DNA of 64,000 nt from Flavobacterium aquicola (GTDB taxonomy: Bacteria; Bacteroidota; Bacteroidia; Flavobacteriales; Flavobacteriaceae): contig NZ_QUNI01000004.1 of the NCBI RefSeq assembly GCF_003385115.1, forward strand, positions 429,850 to 493,849. The letters are read 5' to 3'. Below the pieces are notes generated by a model. The model was given only the letters and a program-made list of their open reading frames with translations, was not told the origin of the DNA and searched no databases. Positions within the stretch are counted from its first letter, which is position 1, and each line of letters starts with the position of its first letter. Below, in pieces: positions 52,196-61,990 of this stretch. The translations under genes and the position numbers were made by a program.

Positions 52196-53887
52196 TTAAT
52201 TTTTCAATTGACCAACCAGAACTCCTGAAACATTCCAATGGTTTGTACTGGGACCTTCATTTGGACCTTGTTCTATAACTACCTCTATCACATGACTGCC
52301 CTTTAGCAGCTTTTTCAACGGAATAATATAGGGAAAGGTTAATGTTCCCGGACACCAATTAGAACGACTTAAATCACTAGAAGATAAACCATCAGAGAAA
52401 TTCCCTGAAGCCGGATTAGATAATCGATACGCTGCACAATCAGTTCGCCAGGGAATGATTTTAAAAATCTCTTGACCATCAATAAACAATTTATTCATCC
52501 TAGGTACAAACTCATCTCCGTTTTCCCAGCCTCCATGACCTGTTGTCGTGTATAAAAGCTGTAAATTTTGTATCTCTTCCTTAATTTCAAAATTTACTTT
52601 CAAAGTATCATTAGCAAAAAGGCCTCCATAATTTTGACCTGACATTTCCATAGTATTAACTGTTGAAAATAAAGGCACTATGTACTTTTTCTTATTTAGT
52701 CTGTCTTCGTTATCGTTCATCAATGGATAAACATCAAGTTCCAGACTTATTGTGTGGCCTCCTGCATCATAATTGCCAATAAAAACACCAATCCAGATTT
52801 CATCTTCATCAGTAGGAATAAGAGAAGTGACATCTTCTTTATAAACAACTTCTTTTGCCCAGTTATAATTATTTATTTTTCGTTTATCATTAAAATAATT
52901 AACTCCAAATGGCGTAAAAAACCTAAGTATTTCGATTGCCGGTGTATAGTCATCTTCTTTTTTAATTCCCTGATATTTATTTTTTTTATTATCTGCATAA
53001 ATTGGTAATCGTTCCAATCCATGTAAATAAGCATCTAATAATGTAGTCGTGTTTTCTTCTTTTTTTACTGGAATAATGAATACTGAACCAGTCCTGTCAT
53101 ACGCATCACCATTAGATTTACTAATTAGTTTTGCAAAAATGGCACTGCTGTTTTTTAATTCGTGAGTAATTTTTATTTTTTTCAGAACTACACTGCCGTT
53201 GGAAAAATGATAAACCTTATCTGCAATAAGGTCTTTTTCTTTTGGTATTATTGACTTAGGATCGAAGTTTATATTTTCATTCTCAAAAATATGCAATTTT
53301 GTATATCTGGAATTAATGAGTATCTCTTCAAATTCTGACTTATCAACTACTACTGTCTTATCATCATAATTAATAAATGGCTTATAATTTTTAACTTTAG
53401 TTATAGAATTCGCTGTCAAAGTCTGATTTCCATTATAAACCATTTCCAGTACAAGTGCATTTTTATTTGGCAGATAATTACTGTTTGGAGTTCCTTTTAC
53501 TGCAGCCTTTTCAGTATACCAAACATCAATTCTATTTGAAAAATAAGAAAAAGAAACATGTTTACATTCATAACCCAATATCATACGGGCATCATTTTCT
53601 TTTTTAGGAATTGGCAAGCTGTCAAATGGAATTATTTTTTTGAAAACAGTATTTCCATCTTTAATAGTACTAACATTATAATTGTTTTTTAAATCGATGT
53701 ATTGCTGTATTTTATCAGTTGGTTTTGATAAAAAAACCATTTGATTATATACATAAATTTCGGTATTCCCGTCTGTTTTTTTTCCATTTTCAAATTTATC
53801 ATATTTAATTTTATACGCCTCAGATTTGGTTTGAGCAGCAAGCACTATAGAAAATAGCAGCAATATGGCATTGAAAAATTTTATCAT
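52196..53887 (-). CDS. GLPGLI-like / PNGase F-like fusion protein
   Basis: A 563-aa secreted protein (signal ending VLAAQ). Residues 20-165 resemble the GLPGLI family: YKIKYDKF, IDLKNN, ILGYECKHVSF, IDVWYTEKA, NKNALVLEMVYNGN. Residues about 230-563 resemble peptide-N-glycosidase F: NGDAYDRTGSVFIIP places Asp264 where PNGase F has its catalytic Asp. Later, TTTGHGGWENG, CAAYRLSNP and RSNWCPGTLTFPYIIPL match its second jelly-roll. The GCAEWC segment with a further catalytic Glu is changed. The likely role is release of N-glycans from glycoproteins at the cell surface. Confidence 0.8.
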   Translation of the reverse strand: MIKFFNAILLLFSIVLAAQTKSEAYKIKYDKFENGKKTDGNTEIYVYNQMVFLSKPTDKIQQYIDLKNNYNVSTIKDGNTVFKKIIPFDSLPIPKKENDARMILGYECKHVSFSYFSNRIDVWYTEKAAVKGTPNSNYLPNKNALVLEMVYNGNQTLTANSITKVKNYKPFINYDDKTVVVDKSEFEEILINSRYTKLHIFENENINFDPKSIIPKEKDLIADKVYHFSNGSVVLKKIKITHELKNSSAIFAKLISKSNGDAYDRTGSVFIIPVKKEENTTTLLDAYLHGLERLPIYADNKKNKYQGIKKEDDYTPAIEILRFFTPFGVNYFNDKRKINNYNWAKEVVYKEDVTSLIPTDEDEIWIGVFIGNYDAGGHTISLELDVYPLMNDNEDRLNKKKYIVPLFSTVNTMEMSGQNYGGLFANDTLKVNFEIKEEIQNLQLLYTTTGHGGWENGDEFVPRMNKLFIDGQEIFKIIPWRTDCAAYRLSNPASGNFSDGLSSSDLSRSNWCPGTLTFPYIIPLKKLLKGSHVIEVVIEQGPNEGPSTNHWNVSGVLVGQLKN

Positions 53888-53942
53888 GTATTTACAAATT
53901 ATTTATTTTTTGGTAAAAACTAAAATTGGAATTTTTTTTTAA

Positions 53943-53976
53943 AAACAGAGGTAAGAATAACATCTTACCTCTGTTT
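53943..53976 (-). terminator. Strong hairpin between susD and the PNGase-like gene
   Basis: AAACAGAGGTAAGA (53943-53956) pairs perfectly with TCTTACCTCTGTTT (53963-53976). It lies 55 bases past the susD stop and may attenuate transcription into the enzyme genes. Confidence 0.8.
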
Positions 53977-54030
53977 AAATTAGTACTTTAACTGCACTTT
54001 TTAATTATTGGAATTTTATTGCAGCTATCA

Positions 54031-55596
54031 TTACTTTATATCCCAGAATATTTTGGTGCTTAAATTATCATTTGCTTTTACAGCATTATAATTAACCGTA
54101 TTATTAACACTCTCTGAAGTTGGATATGTCCAGCGTGTTGGCGGTGTTTTTCTCACACTGCTTGTTTCATCTTCACGGAATTCTAATGCAGGAAGTTTCA
54201 ATCTTCTTTGTTCAGCCCAGGATTCATCAGCCTGCATTACATTGTAATGAATGTACTTTTGGAAAGCAATCAGCTTCAATTGATCGGCAGGTGTCGTAGC
54301 AGCAGCAAAGTTTATAGCAGCTATATAAGCATCTATTTCAGCTGTTGTAGGCTCTGTAGTTGGTTTCCAAGTAGTATCATCAGCTTTATCACCTAATCTT
54401 ACATAATATTCAACTGATTGTCTGATAGCTTTCTCAAAATACGTTTTTGCTGAACCAGCATTACCTGTTCTTGAATAGTACTCCGCAAGAATCAAGTTTA
54501 CCTCGGCAGCATTGATCAATGTTCCTGGTAACCAATCGTTTCTACTGATAACTGAACGATTGTAAGTCGAAATTTTAGCATCAGTTATTAATTGATTCTG
54601 ATCCGAAGAAGTCAACAATGGATCAAGACCTGTATAAACACCAGGAGTAGCAAGTGCTGCCTCAAACAGCCAAGGTTTACGAGGATCATTATTAGCATTC
54701 ATGTGATCAATCATTGCTTTTGGAGCAATATCGTTTCCTCCCTCCATAGCATCATGAAATCCAGAAGTATCTAAATCAGTCTCTTGTGTATAAACTCTGA
54801 AAGCAATATTTTCAGTATTCTCATCTACAATTTTCCCTTCAGTAATGATTGCAGCCATTTCAGTATTTGCTCTTGCTGCAAAAGCAGGAACTGCAGAAAC
54901 TCTGTTCAGCATTTTTAAACGCAAAGAATTGCAGTAGTTTTTCCAGCTAACCAAGTCTCCTTTATTAATCAAATCCTGATTTTTGAATTCTAATGCCACA
55001 CCAACGGACAAAGTAATCGAATTCAATTCAGCAGAAAAAGCTTTCAATTGATCCAACATAAGGGTATATAGTTCCGTTTGGTTATCATACTTTGCCAATG
55101 CTTCAGTATAATTACCGCCAGTTAAACTAATTTTACCTGCTTGAGAAAAAGGAATATCTCCATAGTTATCAATCATTTTTTGAGTATGATCGTACAAATA
55201 AATTGTTGAAGTAATGGCATAGATTCTATTTTCAGTCTGTGTATTTGCGGGCAAAGAAGCCATTACTTTTTCTAACTCTCTATATTGGGCAATAAATTTA
55301 TAAAATCTATTCCATCGATAAACCGTTGCGGCTCCCGGAATATAGCGACCAGATGAGTTTATAAATCCGTGCCCCTGAGTGTAGGTAAGAGAAGTAGATT
55401 GTAGAACAGTAAAGTAATTCCAATAGGAAGGAATTACATCCTCAAAGTTAATTTTCATGAAACCGGCAAACTGCTTAGGGACAGTAGTCGTTTCAACCGT
55501 AGACGGATTTTTGTACGCATCGGCGAAATCGTCTTTGGAACAAGAGCTTAAAAAAACAGCAGCAGTTGTCAGCGATATATATAATAATTTTCTCAT
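54031..55596 (-). CDS. SusD/RagB-like glycan-binding lipoprotein
   Basis: A 521-aa lipoprotein (VFLSSCSKDDF, Cys19) of the SusD-like_2 group: early WNRFYKFIAQYRELEKV helix, ATTPADQLKLIAFQKYIHYNVMQADESWAEQRR near 430-462 and the RLKLPALEF..RWTYP end are typical. It sits on the cell surface and binds oligosaccharide for the SusC channel. It follows susC after 36 bases. Confidence 0.9.
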   Translation of the reverse strand: MRKLLYISLTTAAVFLSSCSKDDFADAYKNPSTVETTTVPKQFAGFMKINFEDVIPSYWNYFTVLQSTSLTYTQGHGFINSSGRYIPGAATVYRWNRFYKFIAQYRELEKVMASLPANTQTENRIYAITSTIYLYDHTQKMIDNYGDIPFSQAGKISLTGGNYTEALAKYDNQTELYTLMLDQLKAFSAELNSITLSVGVALEFKNQDLINKGDLVSWKNYCNSLRLKMLNRVSAVPAFAARANTEMAAIITEGKIVDENTENIAFRVYTQETDLDTSGFHDAMEGGNDIAPKAMIDHMNANNDPRKPWLFEAALATPGVYTGLDPLLTSSDQNQLITDAKISTYNRSVISRNDWLPGTLINAAEVNLILAEYYSRTGNAGSAKTYFEKAIRQSVEYYVRLGDKADDTTWKPTTEPTTAEIDAYIAAINFAAATTPADQLKLIAFQKYIHYNVMQADESWAEQRRLKLPALEFREDETSSVRKTPPTRWTYPTSESVNNTVNYNAVKANDNLSTKIFWDIK

Positions 55597-55632
55597 GTTA
55601 TATTTTTTTTTAAAAAATTATGAATTATCAAA

Positions 55633-58600
55633 TTAAAAAGATGCTCTCAACATACATCCAACACTTCTGGTAGCAGGATTCGTTCCTGCATTGTTTATAT
55701 TTTGAGACCATTGAGAACCCGCAGTAGTTGCCTCAGGATCCATATCCTTAATTGATCTGTAGATAAAGAACAAATTACGTCCATAAGCAGAAAAACTAAA
55801 TTTAGAAGCACCAATTTTATTAGCCCAAGCAACTGGTAAATTATATGTTAAAGATATTTCTCTCATTTTTATATAATTATTTTCCTTAATATACAATTCA
55901 TAACGTGAACTGCTGTATTGAGGTCCTCCCCAATTGTAAGTCGTATTATAGTAACCAGCCTGAGATATAATATTAGTATTGGCAGAACCATCTGCAGTCA
56001 CGCCATTCATCAGCATACCGTCACGGTATAATGTTTGACCACCTGGTCCATTTACAGCACTATTAGGAACTTGAACCCCCTTGCCATTAGCATCCATATA
56101 ATAGGTAAGACCACCACGCTCATTAGTACTGTAGTTCAAACTTTCCTCTGTTAATCCTCTTGCTGTCATCCAATTAACCCCTGTTGGCATCAAGGAGCCT
56201 CCATAAGAATAATCAATATTAACATCTAAAGTAAAATTTTTATAAGCGAATGAGTTCAACAGACCTCCTACACCTTTTACCATAGCTGAACCATATTTTT
56301 CCCATTTATCTCCGTCAATCATATAAAATCCATCAGAGTCAACCATTTTATTGCCATTAGCATCTGTCTTAACAGGATGTGCATAAATACCTCCCATTGG
56401 GTCACCTACTACTGATTTTAATTGAGCAGCAGATCCATCATAGTCAGCATGTACTAACTCAGTTGCACCGTTAGCCAATTTCACAATTTTGTTTGTATTT
56501 TTAGACCAGTTCAAAGTAGCGTCCCAAGAAAAAGATGTCGTTTTTATTGGAGTTCCAGTCAAAGCAATTTCAACCCCTTGGTTTCTCAAATTTCCAACAT
56601 TCGCTACGATTCTCTTTGCCCCCGTTGTAGGTGCCAAATCCAGTCTTAAAATTTGATCATAAACTTCTGCATTATAATATGAAAGATCTAATCCCAATCT
56701 TCTGTCAAAAAATTTGATTTCAAAACCAAGCTCATATTCGTTTTTCATCTCCGGTTTTATGCCTTCATTACCATACGGATCATCATTAGAATTTGTAATC
56801 AATATTGGAGATGCTGTCCCCTGAGTACCCAATGTAGTTTGAGTGAAAGCTACATTAGACTCATACCTACTTGGGTAGTTACCTACAATACCCCAGGAAG
56901 CCCGAAGTTTTGCATAACTGATTACTTCTGGTAATTTAACTGCTTCAGACAATACAAAAGATGAATTTACAGAAGGATAGGTAAATGCATTATTATCAGG
57001 ATGCATAGTAGAAGTACGATCCCTTCTTATTGTGCCTTCAAGGAACAAGTAGTTTTTGTAGCTGCCGTTCAAAGTTCCAAATACAGCGTCTTTTACCTCT
57101 GTATATTTTAAATCAGAACTTTTTACAGCGTTCACTGAAGAATTCATATCGTACCAGCCTTCAACGCTCAAACCACCATCAGTAAATCTTGATAAAGTAA
57201 AACCGGTTTGTTTTGATGCGGTATAGCCCGCTGAAGCACCAATTTCGAAAGCTTCATTAATTTTTTTGTTGTAAGTCAGCATTACATCTCCATAAAAAAT
57301 ATTATAGTCATTAGCATCCATTTGATAAGAACCAGGACCAACTCCATAAACCAAAGGTTTATCAACTGGGTTTTTAGTTTCTATATTTACTGAAGTTAAA
57401 TCAGTAGAAGCACGACCGCGTAATTTCAAATCTTTATAAATAGTATAGGTTTCAGTAACACTGGCAATCAAACGATTTGTAATTTCGTCTTGCTGAATTG
57501 CATTTGTATTCCAAAAATAATCGCCAACATCTGTCTTAAAGCCATTACGGATAATGTTTTCACTTGGAGTCAAACTTTGATTTGTACCGGTAACATATTT
57601 GTATCCTAAACTGGTCTGGTATTTAGCTTTGTACCAATCACCATTATCAAACGGGCTTATCATTCCGCTAAAGTTATTTATCAATCGATCTGTAGCAACA
57701 GCACGGTTATGAACATTTTGATTCATATAACTCACAATCACATCCGTTTTCAAATTTTCACCAGTTTTGAAAGATGTATTCAGGTTAAGTGTATTTTTTT
57801 TATTCATGTTACCCATACTCAAACCTTGTGATTCATTGTGTGTGTACGAAAAACGGATATTACTATTATCTGTATTGTTAGAAAGTGCAATGTTTGTTAC
57901 TCCATCCCATGAATTCTGGAACATGTTTTTGTATCCGTCTTTTTGAGCCGAATAAGGACGAACAACTCCATCCCATGACATAATAGGCTGACCATCAAAC
58001 CACTGACCAAAATTAGATTGACTTGCGTTCGAGACACCTCTCGTTTCATTGATGCCATCACCATCAGTATCATAATGAGCAAAACCGTCTGGAAGGACAA
58101 ATCCAGACGATGCATAATTATTATTTGAATACCCTGGACCTCTTTCATATTGAAATCTTGGCAAGTATGCAATTTGGTTAGTTGCATAACTGGTGCTAAA
58201 GTCCACACCAAATCCTTTTTTTCCTTTACCTGATTTTGATGTAATCAATACAACCCCGTTTACGGCTTCAGAACCGTATAATGCAGCAGCCGAAGCTCCT
58301 TTAAGAATGGAGATATTCTCAATATCTTCAGGATTAATATCTGCCAGACCATTGCTTCTAATACGCTGATCAGTCCAATAATCATTATTCGTAGCCGCTC
58401 CATCGCGAATTGGTACACCATCTAAAATAATAAGTGGCTGGTTTTTACCTGTAATGGAGTTAATCCCACGAATCTGGATATTGATATTTCCAGCGCCTCC
58501 TGGAGTAGAAGTGATACGAACCCCTGGAGCTTTCCCATACATAGCGTTAGCAATAGTAGGTGAACCTGTCTTAACAATTGCATCAGACTTAATCACACTG

Positions 58601-58971
58601 GTAGCATATCCTAAAGACTTTTTTGCTTTAGATTGCCCAAGTGCAGTTACAACAACTTCATTAAGATTTTGAGAGGATGATACCAATGTTATATTAAGGG
58701 CAGCAGAACCTTTAAGCGTAACTTCCTTTGTCACATATCCTACATAAGAAACTACTAATACCGCAGACAAACTTGGCACCTTAAGACTATAGGCTCCGTC
58801 AAAATCTGCTGTAGCACCAGTTGGAGATCCTTTAACAACAATAGTGGCTCCTGGCAAAGGCATACCAGCCGCATCTGTAATTTTACCTGTAACTGTATCG
58901 TTTTGTGATTTAGCATGTTGAAAACTAAATAAACAGAACACAAGCAGTAGTTTTAATACTTTTTGAATCAT
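55633..58971 (-). CDS. SusC/RagA TonB-dependent outer-membrane transporter
   Basis: A 1112-aa protein: signal peptide, then a carboxypeptidase-regulatory-like domain (VTGKITDAAGMPLPGATIVV, about 27-46; YVGYVTKEV), and a TonB-box/plug region (LNEVVVTALGQSKAKKSLGYA; APGVRITSTPGGAGNINIQI; SILKGASAAALYGSEAVNGVV). A 22-strand barrel follows, ending ..TRSVGCMLRASF. It imports oligosaccharides delivered by SusD, powered by TonB. First gene of the SusCD unit; the 340-base region before it should hold the promoter. Confidence 0.95.
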   Translation of the reverse strand: MIQKVLKLLLVFCLFSFQHAKSQNDTVTGKITDAAGMPLPGATIVVKGSPTGATADFDGAYSLKVPSLSAVLVVSYVGYVTKEVTLKGSAALNITLVSSSQNLNEVVVTALGQSKAKKSLGYATSVIKSDAIVKTGSPTIANAMYGKAPGVRITSTPGGAGNINIQIRGINSITGKNQPLIILDGVPIRDGAATNNDYWTDQRIRSNGLADINPEDIENISILKGASAAALYGSEAVNGVVLITSKSGKGKKGFGVDFSTSYATNQIAYLPRFQYERGPGYSNNNYASSGFVLPDGFAHYDTDGDGINETRGVSNASQSNFGQWFDGQPIMSWDGVVRPYSAQKDGYKNMFQNSWDGVTNIALSNNTDNSNIRFSYTHNESQGLSMGNMNKKNTLNLNTSFKTGENLKTDVIVSYMNQNVHNRAVATDRLINNFSGMISPFDNGDWYKAKYQTSLGYKYVTGTNQSLTPSENIIRNGFKTDVGDYFWNTNAIQQDEITNRLIASVTETYTIYKDLKLRGRASTDLTSVNIETKNPVDKPLVYGVGPGSYQMDANDYNIFYGDVMLTYNKKINEAFEIGASAGYTASKQTGFTLSRFTDGGLSVEGWYDMNSSVNAVKSSDLKYTEVKDAVFGTLNGSYKNYLFLEGTIRRDRTSTMHPDNNAFTYPSVNSSFVLSEAVKLPEVISYAKLRASWGIVGNYPSRYESNVAFTQTTLGTQGTASPILITNSNDDPYGNEGIKPEMKNEYELGFEIKFFDRRLGLDLSYYNAEVYDQILRLDLAPTTGAKRIVANVGNLRNQGVEIALTGTPIKTTSFSWDATLNWSKNTNKIVKLANGATELVHADYDGSAAQLKSVVGDPMGGIYAHPVKTDANGNKMVDSDGFYMIDGDKWEKYGSAMVKGVGGLLNSFAYKNFTLDVNIDYSYGGSLMPTGVNWMTARGLTEESLNYSTNERGGLTYYMDANGKGVQVPNSAVNGPGGQTLYRDGMLMNGVTADGSANTNIISQAGYYNTTYNWGGPQYSSSRYELYIKENNYIKMREISLTYNLPVAWANKIGASKFSFSAYGRNLFFIYRSIKDMDPEATTAGSQWSQNINNAGTNPATRSVGCMLRASF

Positions 58972-59312
58972 AATTAGGTTTTTTGTGTTAATATTTTCTT
59001 CAAATAAATTAACCAGAGGTTAATAGTTTGTTAAATTTAAAACTATATTCTGTCATCGTAATATAATTTCGACCAATGACTTATTTGAAAAGGTGTTAGT
59101 CTATTTTTTCCATTTTTTTAAAACAAAAAAGCTTTATTTAACAACTTATTACTAATGAAAAACCCAACATGCTAATTATTCAATAACGATTTGGCGTATC
59201 TCTTAAATAAAAAACATCAACCTTAAAATAAAGGTTAATGTTTTTGTTGTTTGCTTAAAAATGCTGATAACGTTTTGATCTACCTTTGCATATTTAATTG
59301 GAATTTAAAAAA
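58972..59312. promoter_or_regulatory. Promoter region of the susCD unit and GH3 terminator
   Basis: No gene. AAAAACATCAACCTT (59210-59224) pairs with AAGGTTAATGTTTTT (59231-59245) with one wobble pair and would terminate GH3 transcription. The remaining AT-rich 230 bases lead into susC; no convincing promoter pair could be chosen. Confidence 0.6.
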
Positions 59313-61961
59313 TTATTCATTTACAACCTTAAAATTTACTTTTAACAAATCTGTAGAATTTCCGCCAATCATAACTTCGAAGTCACCTGGCTCTACCACT
59401 CTCTTCATTTCTCTGTTCCAGATAGATAATTCATCAGCCGTCAATGTAAACTCAACCTTTTTTGTTTCGCTTTTTTCGACGAATAACCTTTTAAAACCTT
59501 TTAATGTTTTTCTTGGAGTCGTTACACTGCTGTAAACATCATTGATGTATAACTGCACTACTTCATCTCCATCATAACTCCCGATATTTTTAACATTTAC
59601 ACTAACTTTTAATTCTCCATCAGCTTTAATTTCTTTGGCATTGATGACAAGATTTGAATATTCGAATTTTGTATAACTCAAACCATATCCGAATGTGTAA
59701 AGCGGATTTTCACTTTCTGAAACATATCTGTGAATAGCAGATGGCTTTTGGTTATAATATATAGGCAGCTGTCCAACAGATTTTGGAACAGAAATAGGAA
59801 GTCTTCCTGCAGGATTGTAATCTCCAAATAAAACATCAGCTACTGCTTTTCCTCCAAATTCCCCCGGAAACCATCCTTCAACAATGGCAGGGATATTCTC
59901 GCTAATCCAGTTTGTAGAAAGCGGACGGCCGTTTAACAACACACAAACTACAGGGGTTCCTGTTTTTTGAATTGCCTCGATCAATTCCTGCTGCATTCCG
60001 TGTAAGTCTAACGAAGCTACATCACGATTTTCTTCTACTAATTCATTTGATTCTCCTAAAACAACAATCGCTACATCTGCTTTTTTAGCAATGTCGATTG
60101 CCGGCTGAAAGTTTACTTTTTCCAAATTCCAGCGTAAGTGTGCTCTGGCTCCCCAGCCTCCTTCCCACATTTCAATACGGACTTTATATTTTTTTCCCGC
60201 TTCAATATTTTTTGGAGTTGTAACGATACTTGTAGCTCCTTTTGTCCAGTTGTCAATAACCAATTGATCGTCAATCCACATTCTGATTCCATCATCAGAA
60301 CTTAGACCTAACCATCCATCAAATGATTTATCTGATTTAATATAACCTGTCCAGCGAATGGAGAAATCGTCATCTGTAATACCTGTTCCTGGAGACCATG
60401 GCCAATCAAACTCTAATTGATTGTCAATACGAGTTAATGCAGGAGTTCCTTCAACATTTCTGTTATTAAAATATTCTCCTTTTAATCCGTTCTGAGATTC
60501 ATCCGGAGTAAATAAATATTTTGATGGAATAATTTGTCCTTTTACAATTAAAGGAACTCCTTCTTCATAAAGAACATTTGCCGTTTTTCCCACAAGTTGC
60601 TGCACACCTTCTAAAACTGTAGTTCCAACTTTATTTTTAACTGCATATCCTCCAAGTCGTGAAGCATTTGCATTGGGTCCGATAACTGCAACTGTTTTAA
60701 TATCTTTCTTTAAAGGTAAAATGTTGTTGTCATTTTTCAATAAAATCATCGATTTATGTGCGGCTTCTAAAGCAGCATCCTGATTCTCTTTGGTATGAAA
60801 ACGCTCTTTAATTAAGTTTTTATCTATGTACGGATTTTCAAATAATCCTAATAAGAATTTCAATCTTAAAACTCCTCCGGCAGCACGATCTATCTGCTCC
60901 ATTGTGAGTTTCTTTTCGTTTACCAATTCAATAAGGCTGGTCTGCCAAAACTCATTTGTAAAATCATAAAACTGCATATCAACTCCAGCTGTAACTGCTT
61001 CTCGAATACTTTCTTTTGGAGAAGCAGTTACATGATGTGTTGTCTGCAAATATTTAACAGCTCCTAAATCCGAAACTACGATTCCCTTAAAACCCCACTC
61101 TTTTCTCAAAACATCAGTCAGCAGCCAATGATTAGCTGCACAAGGAATTCCGTCTAATTCAGAATACGCACACATAGTTCCTAGTGCACCGCCTTTTCTA
61201 AATGCTTTTTCAAATGAAGGAAGATGATCTTCTCTAGCCGAACGCTCTCCCACTAAAATTGGAGAAGAATTTCCTCCCGCCTGCGGAATACCGTGAACAG
61301 CAAAGTGTTTAGGCTCAGCAATTATAGAACGATCTGAAGTTAAATCATCGCCCTGCATTCCTTTGATCATCGCTAAACCAATTTCGCTGTTTAAATACGC
61401 ATCTTCACCAAAAGTCTCCGCAACTCTTCCCCAGCGCGGTTCACGGCCTAAATCTAAATTTGGACCTAACCCAAAATGAACTCCATGCGCTCTTGCTTCC
61501 ATCGCAATTACTTTTCCAACTTTATCCATTACATTAACGTCCCAAGTTGCTCCTAAACCAATATTCATAGGAAAAGCCGTACTTCCGTCATCTAAATAAC
61601 CATGAAGCATCTCGCACATAATAAGTGCTGGAATTCCCCAGCGGTTTCCTTTAATCACTTCATTTTGAAGATCGTTGATCATTATTGCAGAACGCGGATA
61701 AACGTCATGAATAGCTCCAATTCCTAATTTTCCAATTTTAGCTGTTGATTTTGACTTCGAAAAATTTTCTTCATATTTAAAAAATTCTCCTTTGTACATA
61801 TCCATCTGACGTACCTTTTCTTCCAGGCTCATTCGGCTTAATAAGTCTTGCACTCTTTCTTCAACAGGTAATTTTGGATCCTGATAAGGGTATTTTTTTT
61901 GTGCTTCGGCCTGGTTAAAAAAACCTACAGCCATTACAAAAATAATGGCTGTTTTTTTCAT
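59313..61961 (-). CDS. GH3 beta-glycosidase with inserted PA14 domain
   Basis: A protein of about 882 aa with a signal peptide (FVMAVGFFNQAEAQ). GH3 N-terminal barrel: GLGPNLDLGREPRWGR, PKHFAVHG and the nucleophile region GIVVSDLGAVKYL (Asp about 296). A PA14 domain is inserted in the C-terminal domain (about 490-625: GLKGEYFNN, SSDDGIRMWIDDQLVIDNW). The GH3 C domain resumes with VVLGESNELVEENRD and ends in a fibronectin III-like part (NVKNIGSYDGDEVVQLYI). It cleaves beta-linked glucose, xylose or GlcNAc; for N-glycans a GlcNAc or mannose link is plausible. Start at Met6 of the frame. Confidence 0.93.
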   Translation of the reverse strand: MKKTAIIFVMAVGFFNQAEAQKKYPYQDPKLPVEERVQDLLSRMSLEEKVRQMDMYKGEFFKYEENFSKSKSTAKIGKLGIGAIHDVYPRSAIMINDLQNEVIKGNRWGIPALIMCEMLHGYLDDGSTAFPMNIGLGATWDVNVMDKVGKVIAMEARAHGVHFGLGPNLDLGREPRWGRVAETFGEDAYLNSEIGLAMIKGMQGDDLTSDRSIIAEPKHFAVHGIPQAGGNSSPILVGERSAREDHLPSFEKAFRKGGALGTMCAYSELDGIPCAANHWLLTDVLRKEWGFKGIVVSDLGAVKYLQTTHHVTASPKESIREAVTAGVDMQFYDFTNEFWQTSLIELVNEKKLTMEQIDRAAGGVLRLKFLLGLFENPYIDKNLIKERFHTKENQDAALEAAHKSMILLKNDNNILPLKKDIKTVAVIGPNANASRLGGYAVKNKVGTTVLEGVQQLVGKTANVLYEEGVPLIVKGQIIPSKYLFTPDESQNGLKGEYFNNRNVEGTPALTRIDNQLEFDWPWSPGTGITDDDFSIRWTGYIKSDKSFDGWLGLSSDDGIRMWIDDQLVIDNWTKGATSIVTTPKNIEAGKKYKVRIEMWEGGWGARAHLRWNLEKVNFQPAIDIAKKADVAIVVLGESNELVEENRDVASLDLHGMQQELIEAIQKTGTPVVCVLLNGRPLSTNWISENIPAIVEGWFPGEFGGKAVADVLFGDYNPAGRLPISVPKSVGQLPIYYNQKPSAIHRYVSESENPLYTFGYGLSYTKFEYSNLVINAKEIKADGELKVSVNVKNIGSYDGDEVVQLYINDVYSSVTTPRKTLKGFKRLFVEKSETKKVEFTLTADELSIWNREMKRVVEPGDFEVMIGGNSTDLLKVNFKVVNE

Positions 61962-61990
61962 TCTTAGTTGTAACATAGTTGTGTTATTTT

